Positions 16,718-25,259 of a stretch of 64,000 nt of DNA are shown here, piece by piece; the stretch's first letter is position 1, and each line of letters begins with the position of its first letter. A program made the translations under genes and the position numbers. The notes under the pieces are model-generated. The model did not search any database. It saw only the letters and a list, made by a program, of their open reading frames with translations, and was not told the DNA's origin. Source of the DNA: JAGRCP01 sp942490705 (GTDB lineage Bacteria > Chloroflexota > Anaerolineae > Caldilineales > Caldilineaceae); assembly GCA_942490705.1 (NCBI GenBank), contig CALNXY010000015.1, positions 434,001-498,000 of the forward strand. Reading direction: 5' to 3'.

Positions 16718-17602
16718 ATGCCCTTACTATATGCTGTTTTTCTGTGGTGGTTCACTACGGGCGTGATTGTGGCAATTTCACGCCATTCGCACGTTACGCT
16801 GCGCATCAGTTTCCTGTTCGGCAGCGTGCTGATGATCGTTGGGCTTGTCGCCCTCTACTTTGGCTCTAAGCGCACAGACCTTTTTTATGTCTACCTAACA
16901 TTTACCTGTGGCGTACTCATTTGGGGATGGCTTGTCGCAGGCTACTACTTCGACATCATCACCGGCCCGCCGGCTCAGAAGGGCTCGCCTGCTCGACCCC
17001 GCGATATCCATACTCGCTTTCGTCTTGCGTTGCGGGGCAGTCTCTACCATGAACTGCTGGCTGTTTTGATGGCACTCGTCTTGGTTGGATTGACCTGGAA
17101 CCAGCCCAATCGCTGGGGATTATGGATCTTCCTTGCGCTTTGGGTCATGCACACGAGTGCCAAACTCAGTATTTTTCTTGGTGTCCGGAATTTCCGGATT
17201 GATTTCCTGCCGACTCATCTGCGCTACGCCGAGAACCTGCTTGGAACGGGTCAGACAAATCGATTGCTGCCGGTTTCAGTCTGTATTGCACTCAGCGTGA
17301 CGCTGGCACTACTCTATCAGGCTATTCGCCCGGCCGCCGACGCGGGTGTTGCAGTTGGTTCGTTGCTCGTGGCCACGATGCTTTTATTGGGCGTTATCGA
17401 ACATCTGCTACTGGTGTTACCCATGCCCATTGCATTATTTGGCTGGGGCGTGCGATCGCTATCTGCCCCATCGGTTGACCAGGCAACGGTCAAAGGAACG
17501 TCACCGTCGAAGCCACAGGACACGATCCCAGTGTCCACCCAGCGACCAGCACGGCCGCTCGCTGCGTACGCTGAACAGCATGGGGAGCAATCTCGAGCAT
17601 GA
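16718..17602 (+). CDS. puhE: PuhE-like photosynthetic complex assembly protein
   Basis: A 294-residue polytopic membrane protein. N-terminal A-V-F-L-W-W-F-T-T-G, then H-T-S-A-K-L-S-I-F-L-G-V-R-N near residue 150 and F-L-P-T-H-L-R-Y just after, match the signature of the PuhE family. In proteobacteria PuhE is encoded beside puhABC and limits pigment synthesis or complex assembly. Here there is no H subunit gene in the window. The proline-rich C-terminal tail from about residue 245 looks disordered. It overlaps the next gene by 4 nt (ATGA). Confidence 0.8.
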   Translation: MPLLYAVFLWWFTTGVIVAISRHSHVTLRISFLFGSVLMIVGLVALYFGSKRTDLFYVYLTFTCGVLIWGWLVAGYYFDIITGPPAQKGSPARPRDIHTRFRLALRGSLYHELLAVLMALVLVGLTWNQPNRWGLWIFLALWVMHTSAKLSIFLGVRNFRIDFLPTHLRYAENLLGTGQTNRLLPVSVCIALSVTLALLYQAIRPAADAGVAVGSLLVATMLLLGVIEHLLLVLPMPIALFGWGVRSLSAPSVDQATVKGTSPSKPQDTIPVSTQRPARPLAAYAEQHGEQSRA

Positions 17603-18507
17603 ATGCAAGCAATACGCCATTGGCGCCTATCAGGCCAATTTCTATCCCTAGCCACACGTCCCAGGGCAACTTGCACCGGCCAGAGACCGTCACATTGAGT
17701 CACCCATGTGGTCCTGTCGCGGTAGATATCTGGCAAGCGCGCCAAGAAACGGGGACGCCGCCCGTGTTGCTCATCCATGGCTGGGGTGGCTCTGGCGGCT
17801 ACTGGAAGGCAACGGCAGAGGGGCTGGCAGCAACCGCGCAGGTGATCGTCCCAGATCTGCCGGGAACAGGTCGATCGCAGCCGGTTACGTCTCCCCAAAA
17901 CATGTATGACCAAGTAGCGACGCTGGATGCTCTCCTGCAAGAGTTGCAAATCAATCAGGTGCAGATCGTCGGGCACTCCATGGGCGGTGCGATGAGCCTG
18001 CTCCTGGCAGACCTTTGCCCGCAGCGGGTCCACCGCCTGATTCTGACCTCCATGTGCTTCTTCCTAAATGAGCAGCAAGAGCAGATCTATCGAGCCATCA
18101 TGAAGGTCACTTACTGGACGATGCGTTTTCGTCACCCCTGGCTCTCCGCGGTCCCTGGCATGACCAGCATGATGGCCATGCGCTATTTTCATCGAATTCC
18201 GGACGACGAAGCACTTCTGAAAGAGGGCTTATCGGACTATATTGCGTTAGACTTGCAGACAGCCGTTGCCTGCGCGGACAATGCCATGGATGAGACCATT
18301 CCAGCCGCAGGCCGGCGGATTCAGGCGCCTACTTTGCTAATCGCCTGTCGCCAGGATCAGGTCATGCCGGTAGAAAATGTTGACTTCACGGTGGCTTCGA
18401 TTCCCGGCTGCCAGCTGCGCTGGATCGAAGAGTGTGGGCACCTGCCGATGGTGGAAAAGCCGGCAGAATATTTGGGTATTCTTGAAAGTTTTCTGGACCT
18501 AGAGTAA
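17599..18507 (+). CDS. Alpha/beta hydrolase in the bch operon
   Basis: A 302-residue alpha/beta hydrolase: oxyanion strand L-I-H-G-W-G-G-S-G-G near residue 58, D-L-P-G-T-G-R-S, the nucleophile elbow G-H-S-M-G-G near residue 126, and the late histidine in E-C-G-H-L-P-M near residue 277. It is tightly coupled to puhE (ATGA overlap) and to bchF (1-nt overlap), so it should act in pigment synthesis or assembly. BchO, an alpha/beta hydrolase linked to Mg chelatase in purple bacteria, is a possibility, but I see no decisive motif. Confidence 0.85.
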   Translation: MNASNTPLAPIRPISIPSHTSQGNLHRPETVTLSHPCGPVAVDIWQARQETGTPPVLLIHGWGGSGGYWKATAEGLAATAQVIVPDLPGTGRSQPVTSPQNMYDQVATLDALLQELQINQVQIVGHSMGGAMSLLLADLCPQRVHRLILTSMCFFLNEQQEQIYRAIMKVTYWTMRFRHPWLSAVPGMTSMMAMRYFHRIPDDEALLKEGLSDYIALDLQTAVACADNAMDETIPAAGRRIQAPTLLIACRQDQVMPVENVDFTVASIPGCQLRWIEECGHLPMVEKPAEYLGILESFLDLE

Positions 18508-18977
18508 TGAGTAACTACACGCCTGAACAACTTGAACGTCGCGATCAAAGCAAATGGACTAAGGTGCAGGCCGTCCTGGCGCCGATCCAATTCCTGGTCT
18601 TCTTAGTCAGCTTGACCCTTGTGGTTCGCTACCTGATTACAGGCAACGGCTACATGATCGCCAATCTGAGCGTGCTGATTAAGATCACGCTGCTCTGGAT
18701 TATTACGATCACCGGCATGTTCTGGGAAAAAGAGATGTTTGGCCACTGGTTCCTGGCGCCCGAATTCTTCTGGGAAGATGTTGGCAACGCAATTGCCCTC
18801 TTTTTCCACAACCTTTACTTCGTTGTGCTGTGGCTCGGGTGGTCGCACCGTGCCATCATGTGGCTGATGCTCGTTGCGTACAGCACCTACTTGGTCAACT
18901 GTGCGCAATTTCTTGCGCGGGGCTATCAGAGCCATCGCCAGCGCACGACAGTCCAGACCGAGCGCTTGGTATCATGA
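18507..18977 (+). CDS. bchF: 3-Vinyl bacteriochlorophyllide hydratase
   Basis: A 156-residue membrane protein with four predicted helices. F-W-E-K-E-M-F-G-H-W-F-L-A-P-E-F-F-W-E-D-V is the strongly conserved core of BchF, which hydrates the C3 vinyl group to hydroxyethyl during bacteriochlorophyll a synthesis. Its start shares one base with the preceding hydrolase stop (TAATG), and its end overlaps bchC by 4 nt. The next gene product oxidises the BchF product, so gene order follows the pathway. Confidence 0.93.
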   Translation: MSNYTPEQLERRDQSKWTKVQAVLAPIQFLVFLVSLTLVVRYLITGNGYMIANLSVLIKITLLWIITITGMFWEKEMFGHWFLAPEFFWEDVGNAIALFFHNLYFVVLWLGWSHRAIMWLMLVAYSTYLVNCAQFLARGYQSHRQRTTVQTERLVS

Positions 18978-19933
18978 TCGACCGGACACAGGCCGTGGTC
19001 ATTTCTGCGCCCGGCGAAGTTGATTTGAGCGAGGTGAAGCTCAAAGAGCCAGGCCCCAGCGACGTCATGATTCGTACGCTCTATACATCAATCAGCGCCG
19101 GGACGGAACGCATGTTGCTCGCTGGACAGATGCCTCACCCCATGCTGAGCCTGCCGGTGGTTCCCGGTTACGAGACAGTGGGACAAATCGAAGAGATCGG
19201 TGAGGCCGTAGATCCAGAATGGTTGGGACGGAGCGTCTATGTCGGCGGCGCTCTTTGCTACACGGATGTCAATTCTGCTTGGGGCGGCCAGGCAGCCCGG
19301 CTCTATACGAATGTTGAGCGTGTTGTCCCGCTGGACGGCGTCGAGGCCGAGCAAGGCGTCATGTTGGCCTTGGCGGCGACGGCGCAGCACGGCGTAGATC
19401 GGACATCCATCCAACGTGGCGAGCGCGTGCTTGTACTTGGACAAGGGCCAGTCGGCCAGCTTGCGGCGCGCATGGCACAGCGTCAGGGTGCGCACGTGAC
19501 TGTCATCGACCTCGTCAGTAGCCGTTTGGCCCACTCAATTGGCGACAAGATCGTAGACGGTACAGAGCAGACGCTGGCAGACGCCCTCGACGAGCCGGTG
19601 CAGGTCATAATCGAAGCGACCGGCTCAATGGAGGTCCTGGCCGCAGCATTGTCACATTTAGACTTGCATGGCCGCATTATGCTGCTTGGCTACTATGCAC
19701 AGGTAACGTTGCCCTATATGCCCCTTTTTCTGAAGGAGGCCCAGCTCATCACCGCCAAAGAGTGGGCGCCCAACGATCTAGTTCGCTGTCGAGACATGAT
19801 TGCAGAGGGCGTGCTGGATGTGGGGCCGCTGATTACGCACCGCCGCTCGATCGCAGATATAAAGAGCGCGTACGAGATTGCATTGGATGATCCGGATTGC
19901 CTCAAAATTCTGCTCGAATGGCCAGGTGACTGA
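18974..19933 (+). CDS. bchC: 3-Hydroxyethyl bacteriochlorophyllide a dehydrogenase
   Basis: A 319-residue medium-chain dehydrogenase/reductase. The N-terminal catalytic part includes S-I-S-A-G-T-E-R and P-G-Y-E-T-V-G, and the NAD(P) fold has L-G-Q-G-P-V-G-Q-L-A-A near residue 156. The S-A-G-T-E-R variant is typical of BchC, which makes the C3 acetyl group. The ATG at 18974 overlaps the bchF stop (ATGA), which decides the start against a much longer upstream frame that would lie over bchF. It ends 21 nt before bchX. Confidence 0.93.
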   Translation: MIDRTQAVVISAPGEVDLSEVKLKEPGPSDVMIRTLYTSISAGTERMLLAGQMPHPMLSLPVVPGYETVGQIEEIGEAVDPEWLGRSVYVGGALCYTDVNSAWGGQAARLYTNVERVVPLDGVEAEQGVMLALAATAQHGVDRTSIQRGERVLVLGQGPVGQLAARMAQRQGAHVTVIDLVSSRLAHSIGDKIVDGTEQTLADALDEPVQVIIEATGSMEVLAAALSHLDLHGRIMLLGYYAQVTLPYMPLFLKEAQLITAKEWAPNDLVRCRDMIAEGVLDVGPLITHRRSIADIKSAYEIALDDPDCLKILLEWPGD

Positions 19934-19954
19934 ATTGAGAAAATGGGAGATGTT

Positions 19955-21133
19955 ATGCCGCCACGTATGATCGCCATCTACGGCAAGGGCGGGATCGGAA
20001 AGAGCTTCACTACGTCCAACCTGACGGCGCGATTGGCGCTAGATGGTCACCGCGTGCTGCAGTTGGGCTGCGATCCTAAACACGATTCCTGCAATACGAT
20101 CTTTGGTGGGCATTCATTGCCCACGCTGGGCGAAGTCTGGCGCCAGCACAAGGAAGCAGGGACTGAAGAGCGGCTGACGGTTGGTGACGTCATCTTCCGC
20201 AACCAGTTGGCGGCAGGCGTCGACATATTCGGCTGCGAGATCGGCGGTCCGGACGTCGGCCGCGGCTGTGGCGGGCAGGGAATCTCACACGGGTTCAAAG
20301 TGCTGGAGCGGCTCGGCCTGCAGGAATGGAGCCTTGACTACGTGGTCATGGATTTTCTGGGGGATGTCGTCTGCGGTGGCTTTGCAACGCCGCTTGCGCG
20401 CTCGCTGGCGGAGGAAGTCATTATCGTCGTCAGCCATGACCGCCAATCCCTCTATGCAGCCAACAACATCGCCCGCGCCGCCCACTACTTTCGCTCCATG
20501 GGCGGCTCGACCCAGATTCTGGGCATGATCGTCAATCGGGACGATGGAACCGACACGGCCGATCGCTTTGCCGCCGTCACGGGCATCCCGGTTCTGATGC
20601 GCGTTCCCTTGAATCATCAAGTGCGCGTGCTGGCCGACTCCTGCGAATTGGCCCTTTCTGTCAAGCAGTTCGACAACCTCTTCAAAGATCTGGCGGGACG
20701 AATCGAACAGCGAGAAATCCCTCCATGTACCGACTATACGCCCCTCGAGTATGACGAGTTCCTGCGCGTCTTTGGGGCCGAAGAGCCGCCTGGACGCCCC
20801 AGTTCGGCCACGGCGGCTGACCTATTTGGCGACGCTGCGGTCCCGCCGCCGCTCATGCCCGAGATAGATCTCATGCCGGTACGCCAGGTATTGCTAACTG
20901 ACCCGACCCAGCTCAAGGTGCAGCAGATGCTCGAGGCGATCGGCATCCACGTCACCGACCTGGATCAAGAAGAGGCGGACGGCATTACCGTCACCTCCGG
21001 CTCAACCGAAATCCGCCTTGGCAAACCAACCGATCTCGACAACAAAGTCGCGTTCGTGGCAGCCCTGGCACGATCTGGACAGACGTTTTCGATGATTGAT
21101 GTGCGTTTGGCAGATGCACCATCTTACTGGTAG
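19955..21133 (+). CDS. bchX: Chlorophyllide a reductase iron protein BchX, with a C-terminal extension
   Basis: A 392-residue nitrogenase-iron-protein homologue that feeds electrons by ATP hydrolysis to BchYZ. The P-loop is Y-G-K-G-G-I-G-K-S near residue 10. Cluster cysteines lie in G-R-G-C-G-G-Q-G and D-V-V-C-G-G-F. The canonical fold ends near residue 275 (E-Y-D-E-F-L-R-V-F). About 100 residues follow, with a final part V-A-F-V-A-A-L-A-R...F-S-M-I-D-V-R resembling the end of FtsQ-type beta domains. GGGAG lies 5 nt before ATG 19955; ATG 19943 is also possible. Confidence 0.92.
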   Translation: MPPRMIAIYGKGGIGKSFTTSNLTARLALDGHRVLQLGCDPKHDSCNTIFGGHSLPTLGEVWRQHKEAGTEERLTVGDVIFRNQLAAGVDIFGCEIGGPDVGRGCGGQGISHGFKVLERLGLQEWSLDYVVMDFLGDVVCGGFATPLARSLAEEVIIVVSHDRQSLYAANNIARAAHYFRSMGGSTQILGMIVNRDDGTDTADRFAAVTGIPVLMRVPLNHQVRVLADSCELALSVKQFDNLFKDLAGRIEQREIPPCTDYTPLEYDEFLRVFGAEEPPGRPSSATAADLFGDAAVPPPLMPEIDLMPVRQVLLTDPTQLKVQQMLEAIGIHVTDLDQEEADGITVTSGSTEIRLGKPTDLDNKVAFVAALARSGQTFSMIDVRLADAPSYW

Positions 21134-21280
21134 CACTGGGCCATTTTATTGGACGACACTCAAACGTCGAATCATGCGCCCCTTTGTGGGATCAGGAGGA
21201 TTCGCAAATGTTTGAACAATGTGTCCATTCGTAGTGCGGGATCGCAACGCCCGAAAACGTATCGTCAGTATGAGAGGCGA

Positions 21281-22048
21281 ATGACAGCGATGGAAAAACA
21301 GAAGGACATGCCGACAACTGAAGAAGAGAAAATCGATCTTCAGGAACTCAATCGACTGCTGGTTGACGTCCTAAAAGTTCAACGTCCGCCCGTTGCGATT
21401 ACCTACTGCACGGACGCTGCGCCCGCACTGTATGAGCCGGTCAATATCGTTGCCTGCGCCATTCTACGTCTGGCCGAAGAGGGTCGACGCGTCTATGTCG
21501 ATGCGGAGCATCACGATTGCTGGGTCGGCCAGTATCATCTGGGTTTGCTCGACGATCCCGACCCGGTGATCACCAGTGGTGAGTATCTCACGATGGCGCA
21601 GGGGTTTTTTACTGAAGAAGGCGCACGCTGTAACAAAGAACAGAGTTCCTCTCTGCCGCCGGAGACGATTCGTGCCCTGGCCGCTGCACCCCTGAGCAAC
21701 GTCCCCGACGGAGTGCCGGTTGACCTGGTTATCTGCATCTGCAATGCGCAGCAGGCGATGCAGATCGCCGGCGCCGCGTCCGTGCGCACGGGCACTTTCC
21801 CGCTCGGCGAGCTGGGTCCTTCGGCCTGCTCTTCTATCTTTGCGACGCCCTGGCATACGCAGAACAGCGTCTATGCGTTGGGCGATGGAGGCGGGCGTAT
21901 GCACAATCGACTTGCTGCCGGGGACCTATTTGTAGCGATTCCGCGTCGGCACTTCGGCTATATTTTTGAATTGGTAGAAAATTTTCGCATCAATCCCAAA
22001 AAGATGCGCGAGATTATCATGCCGTCACATGCACCCACAGAGTCGTAG
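21281..22048 (+). CDS. DUF169 family protein between bchX and bchY
   Basis: About 255 residues. It belongs to the DUF169 family: Q-R-P-P-V-A-I-T-Y-C near residue 29, a cysteine in V-A-C-A-I-L-R-L, C-W-V-G-Q-Y-H-L-G-L, then A-R-C-N-K-E-Q and a C-terminal G-R-M-H-N-R-L. Several conserved cysteines hint at metal or cluster binding, but no function is established for the family. It lies inside the chlorophyllide reductase operon, so a link to that enzyme or its pigment is likely. Start is uncertain between ATG 21281 and 21290; GAGAGG at 21272-21277 fits either. Confidence 0.8.
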   Translation: MTAMEKQKDMPTTEEEKIDLQELNRLLVDVLKVQRPPVAITYCTDAAPALYEPVNIVACAILRLAEEGRRVYVDAEHHDCWVGQYHLGLLDDPDPVITSGEYLTMAQGFFTEEGARCNKEQSSSLPPETIRALAAAPLSNVPDGVPVDLVICICNAQQAMQIAGAASVRTGTFPLGELGPSACSSIFATPWHTQNSVYALGDGGGRMHNRLAAGDLFVAIPRRHFGYIFELVENFRINPKKMREIIMPSHAPTES

Positions 22049-22098
22049 TTTGATTATTGTCGTCCCATTCATCAAGACAAACGAGGACGGAGAGCACT

Positions 22099-22392
22099 AT
22101 GTTAGTAGATTTCCCAATTTCCGGCTTACTAATCTGTTACGGGCCACTATTCCTGATGATCGCAGGCTTTATCGCCTACGCGGTGATCACAGACGCCAAT
22201 GCACGACGAACCTATCTGCGGCGGCTGGACAAGCGCGCCGAGGATGAGCGACCGCCGCTGGAGCCGCTGGAGGTGACGAAGCCTGTCAGCGCCGAGACGC
22301 CGGCCGGGCTGGAAGTTGAGCTTCTACCCGATCGCGACGAGGACGAGAGATCGCCTGGCGCGGCGACGATGGCAAGCGGAGCAGCAGGCTAA
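22099..22392 (+). CDS. Small single-helix membrane protein before bchY
   Basis: A 97-residue protein with one N-terminal transmembrane helix (about residues 5-29, F-P-I-S-G-L-L-I-C-Y-G-P), then a basic stretch (R-R-T-Y-L-R-R-L-D-K-R) and an acidic, proline-rich tail. The charge pattern puts the tail in the cytoplasm. CGGAGAG lies 5 nt before the ATG. It lies between the DUF169 gene and bchY (5-nt gap), so it is certainly part of the operon. I do not recognise a family. It might hold soluble pigment enzymes at the membrane; that is inference. Confidence 0.75.
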   Translation: MLVDFPISGLLICYGPLFLMIAGFIAYAVITDANARRTYLRRLDKRAEDERPPLEPLEVTKPVSAETPAGLEVELLPDRDEDERSPGAATMASGAAG

Positions 22393-22396
22393 CTGC

Positions 22397-23701
22397 ATGG
22401 CCGATACGACAGCGGCTCACGATGGGCCAAACGCCGGCGCAAGCCCCAAGCCCTGCCAGCTTCACCCGCAGAGCATGTGCCCGGCGTTTGGTTCACTGCG
22501 CATCCTAACCAGAATCGAAGGCGCCCATCCTGTGATGGCGACCGACGCGGGCTGCCTTTACGGGTTGACCTTCGTTACTCACTTCTATGGCGCTCGTAAA
22601 TCTATCCTTGCGCCCCAACTGGGCACCGCAGAGCTCATGTCGGGTCAGATCGTCGAAGGGACCATCGCGACGATCGAACGCGCCGCACAAGAGCCCGGGT
22701 GCCAGCTCATACCGGTCATCTCCCTGTGTGTCGCCGAGACGGCAGGGTTGCCAGAGGAGATGCTGCCCAAGCGCGTGGGCAATGCCGAGGTAGTTCTCGT
22801 TCGCGTGCCGGCGTATGCCATCCACTCGCATCCGGAAGCCAAAGACATTGCCCTTGGCGCCTTGTTGAACCGGCTGGGTGAGCCGGACGGCGGGCGTCAA
22901 GCTAAGACCGTAGCCCTCATCGGTGAGGTCTTCCCGGCCGATCCGCTGATGATCGATGGCATTTTGCGGCGCATGGGCGTAGAGGCAACGATCACGCTGC
23001 CCGGTCGATCGATCGATGACCTGCGGATGGCGGCGCGCGTCGGCGCAGTCGCGCCCCTCCACCCGTTCTATAAAGAGACGCTGGCGGTCTTTCGCAAGTG
23101 GAAAATTCCTGTGGTCGGGGGGGCGCCGGTGGGCAGCAGTGGCACCTATGCCTGGCTAAAGGCCATTGGCGCGACGCTCAATTTAGACCCGCAACGCGTG
23201 GAAGAGGTGGCCCAAGAAGAGTTGCTTCGCGGGCAGGGCATCGTGGAGGCGCAGCCATTGACGGGCCGCATCCTCGTCACCGGCTATGAGGGAACTGAGA
23301 CGGCTTATGCACGACTGCTTGCAGAGGCCGGCGCAGACGTACCCTACGTCTCGACCTCGATCGGGCAGGATCCGCTGACCCTGCCCGATGAAATGTGGCT
23401 TCGGGCGCGTGGGACACAAGAATTCGTCTACCGCAAGTCCCTGGAAGAAGACGTGGCTGCGCTGGACCGGTACAAGCCCGACTTTGTGCTGGGTACAACC
23501 GCCTTCGCGGCTGTCTGCAAGGAGAGGGGAATACCGGCCATGTACTTCACCAACCAGCTCGCCTCACGCCCCTTTTTCCTAAGCGGCGGCATGGGCGCAA
23601 CGATCGGTTTCATCAAGCAGACGCTGGCCGGTAGTGAGCGTTATCAGTGGATGCAGTCATTTTTCGACGAAAGCCAAGAAGCGACCGCATCAGATGCCTA
23701 A
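22397..23701 (+). CDS. bchY: Chlorophyllide a reductase subunit Y
   Basis: A 434-residue NifD/E-like protein that, with BchZ, forms the catalytic component reducing ring B of chlorophyllide a. Cluster-ligand cysteines are visible in S-M-C-P-A-F-G, A-G-C-L-Y-G-L and S-L-C-V-A-E-T within the first 120 residues. I chose ATG 22397, 5 nt after the preceding gene, over an upstream in-frame codon that would overlap it. The gene ends overlapping bchZ by 8 nt. Confidence 0.94.
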   Translation: MADTTAAHDGPNAGASPKPCQLHPQSMCPAFGSLRILTRIEGAHPVMATDAGCLYGLTFVTHFYGARKSILAPQLGTAELMSGQIVEGTIATIERAAQEPGCQLIPVISLCVAETAGLPEEMLPKRVGNAEVVLVRVPAYAIHSHPEAKDIALGALLNRLGEPDGGRQAKTVALIGEVFPADPLMIDGILRRMGVEATITLPGRSIDDLRMAARVGAVAPLHPFYKETLAVFRKWKIPVVGGAPVGSSGTYAWLKAIGATLNLDPQRVEEVAQEELLRGQGIVEAQPLTGRILVTGYEGTETAYARLLAEAGADVPYVSTSIGQDPLTLPDEMWLRARGTQEFVYRKSLEEDVAALDRYKPDFVLGTTAFAAVCKERGIPAMYFTNQLASRPFFLSGGMGATIGFIKQTLAGSERYQWMQSFFDESQEATASDA

Positions 23702-25202
23702 AATCATCCGCGATCTTTCTGACACAAGTAGCTACTGGGCGGCCGTGTGGACCGTCTGCCCAATGCCGGATGTCCACGTCATTTGCGACGCACCCATCGG
23801 CTGCTTCAATCTTGTTGCCACCGCGGTGAGCGACTACACCGATGCGATTCCCCACATCGAGAACATCACGCCATCGGTGATACGAGAAGAAGAAGTCAGC
23901 GGAACCGGCACGGGACCTGCCGTGCAGCGAACGTTTGAAGGCCTGCGCGATGAAGGCATCCTGGAAGGCAAGCGGCTCATCGTCATCTCCACAGCAGAGA
24001 GCGAGATGATCGGCTCGGATCTGTCAGAGCTGGTGCCAAAGCTACAGCCTGGCGCCGCCTTCTTTCACAGCGATTCCCTGGCCGACGATGAGTGGGTCGG
24101 TCGTGATCGAATGCTGCAGTGGCTCTGGGAGCTGTATGGCGCGCCCACGGCCGCAGCGATCGAGCAGGAGCCGGGACTCGTCAATATTATTGGCCCGACC
24201 TATGGCTGCTTCAATTCCCCCTCCGACCTGGAGGAAGTACGCAGACTGATTGAAGGCGCAGGGGGGCGCATCAACCTGATCTACCCATATGCGTCCACTC
24301 TTGCACAGACGGCCCAGTTGGCGAAAGCGCAAGTCAACGTCGTGCTCTACCAGGAGTTTGGCCATACGCTTGCCGCAACGCTGCACGAAGCAGCTGGCCA
24401 GTCGTGGCTACACGCGCCGATGGGTATGCGCCAAACGACCGAGTTTGTGCAGCAGCTGGGCGAAATCTTGGGCACACAGGCGCAAGCTGCGGCCTTTATT
24501 GCCGCAGAAAAACGCACAACGCTGAAAGCCGTCTGGGATCTCTGGCGCGGCCCTCAGAGTGACTGGTTTGGCACAACCGATGTTGGTATTGTGGCCACGC
24601 GCACCTATGTTGACGGCTTGGTCGCCTATCTGGGCGATGAGTTGGGCATGCCGATCACGCTGGCGGCCAGTCGACCGTTGCGCCCTGGGGAACCTGATAA
24701 TGAGGCCGTGCGCCAGCAGATCCACGCCAAAGCGCCAACCTTTCTCTTCGGCTCCATCAACGAGCGCATCTACCTGAGTGAGGCAGCGGCTTCCCATACC
24801 AATTTCGTACCGGCGGCATTTCCCGGGCCAACCGTACGGCGGGCCGTAGGCACACCCTACATGGGCTACCGGGGGGCCGTCTACGTCCTTCAGGAAATCG
24901 TCAATCGCCTCTACGATACGCTTTTTCACTTTCTGCCCGTCGACGGCGCCTATGCGGCCGCCCGGAACAATGCGTCACCGTCAAATGGGCAGACGCAGCC
25001 CAGAGGTGCTCCTGGCAACATGCCCTGGACACCAGAGGCAAGAGCTGCACTGGATACAGCCCTGGCGAAACTCCCGTTTCTGTCGCAAATCTCAGCCAGC
25101 CGACAGCTGCAGATGCAGGTCGAGGAACTGGCCGCGAAAAGCGACAGTTCAGAAGTCACGGCTGATCTCGTCAAGCGGGCCCTTGCTGCACCAACCGCTT
25201 AG
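23694..25202 (+). CDS. bchZ: Chlorophyllide a reductase subunit Z
   Basis: A 502-residue partner of BchY. It starts M-P-K-I-I-R-D and shows D-A-P-I-G-C-F-N-L near residue 30, E-E-V-S-G-T-G-T-G-P-A near 67 and G-P-T-Y-G-C-F-N near residue 168, all typical of BchZ. The C-terminal segment from about residue 430 is the variable region that ends in the family's helical light-independent-reductase C-terminal domain. Start overlaps the bchY stop by 8 nt, indicating coupled translation. A 57-nt gap separates it from the PucC-family gene. Confidence 0.94.
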   Translation: MPKIIRDLSDTSSYWAAVWTVCPMPDVHVICDAPIGCFNLVATAVSDYTDAIPHIENITPSVIREEEVSGTGTGPAVQRTFEGLRDEGILEGKRLIVISTAESEMIGSDLSELVPKLQPGAAFFHSDSLADDEWVGRDRMLQWLWELYGAPTAAAIEQEPGLVNIIGPTYGCFNSPSDLEEVRRLIEGAGGRINLIYPYASTLAQTAQLAKAQVNVVLYQEFGHTLAATLHEAAGQSWLHAPMGMRQTTEFVQQLGEILGTQAQAAAFIAAEKRTTLKAVWDLWRGPQSDWFGTTDVGIVATRTYVDGLVAYLGDELGMPITLAASRPLRPGEPDNEAVRQQIHAKAPTFLFGSINERIYLSEAAASHTNFVPAAFPGPTVRRAVGTPYMGYRGAVYVLQEIVNRLYDTLFHFLPVDGAYAAARNNASPSNGQTQPRGAPGNMPWTPEARAALDTALAKLPFLSQISASRQLQMQVEELAAKSDSSEVTADLVKRALAAPTA

Positions 25203-25259
25203 CATATGAGCTTCAACGCCGATTATTGATAGACATTCTGAGTATTCTGGCAAGCGAGC

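Noticed and set aside
17599..18507. Naming the hydrolase bchO
   Set aside because: The fold fits, but no BchO-specific feature could be confirmed by reading, and it is not beside bchI-bchD.
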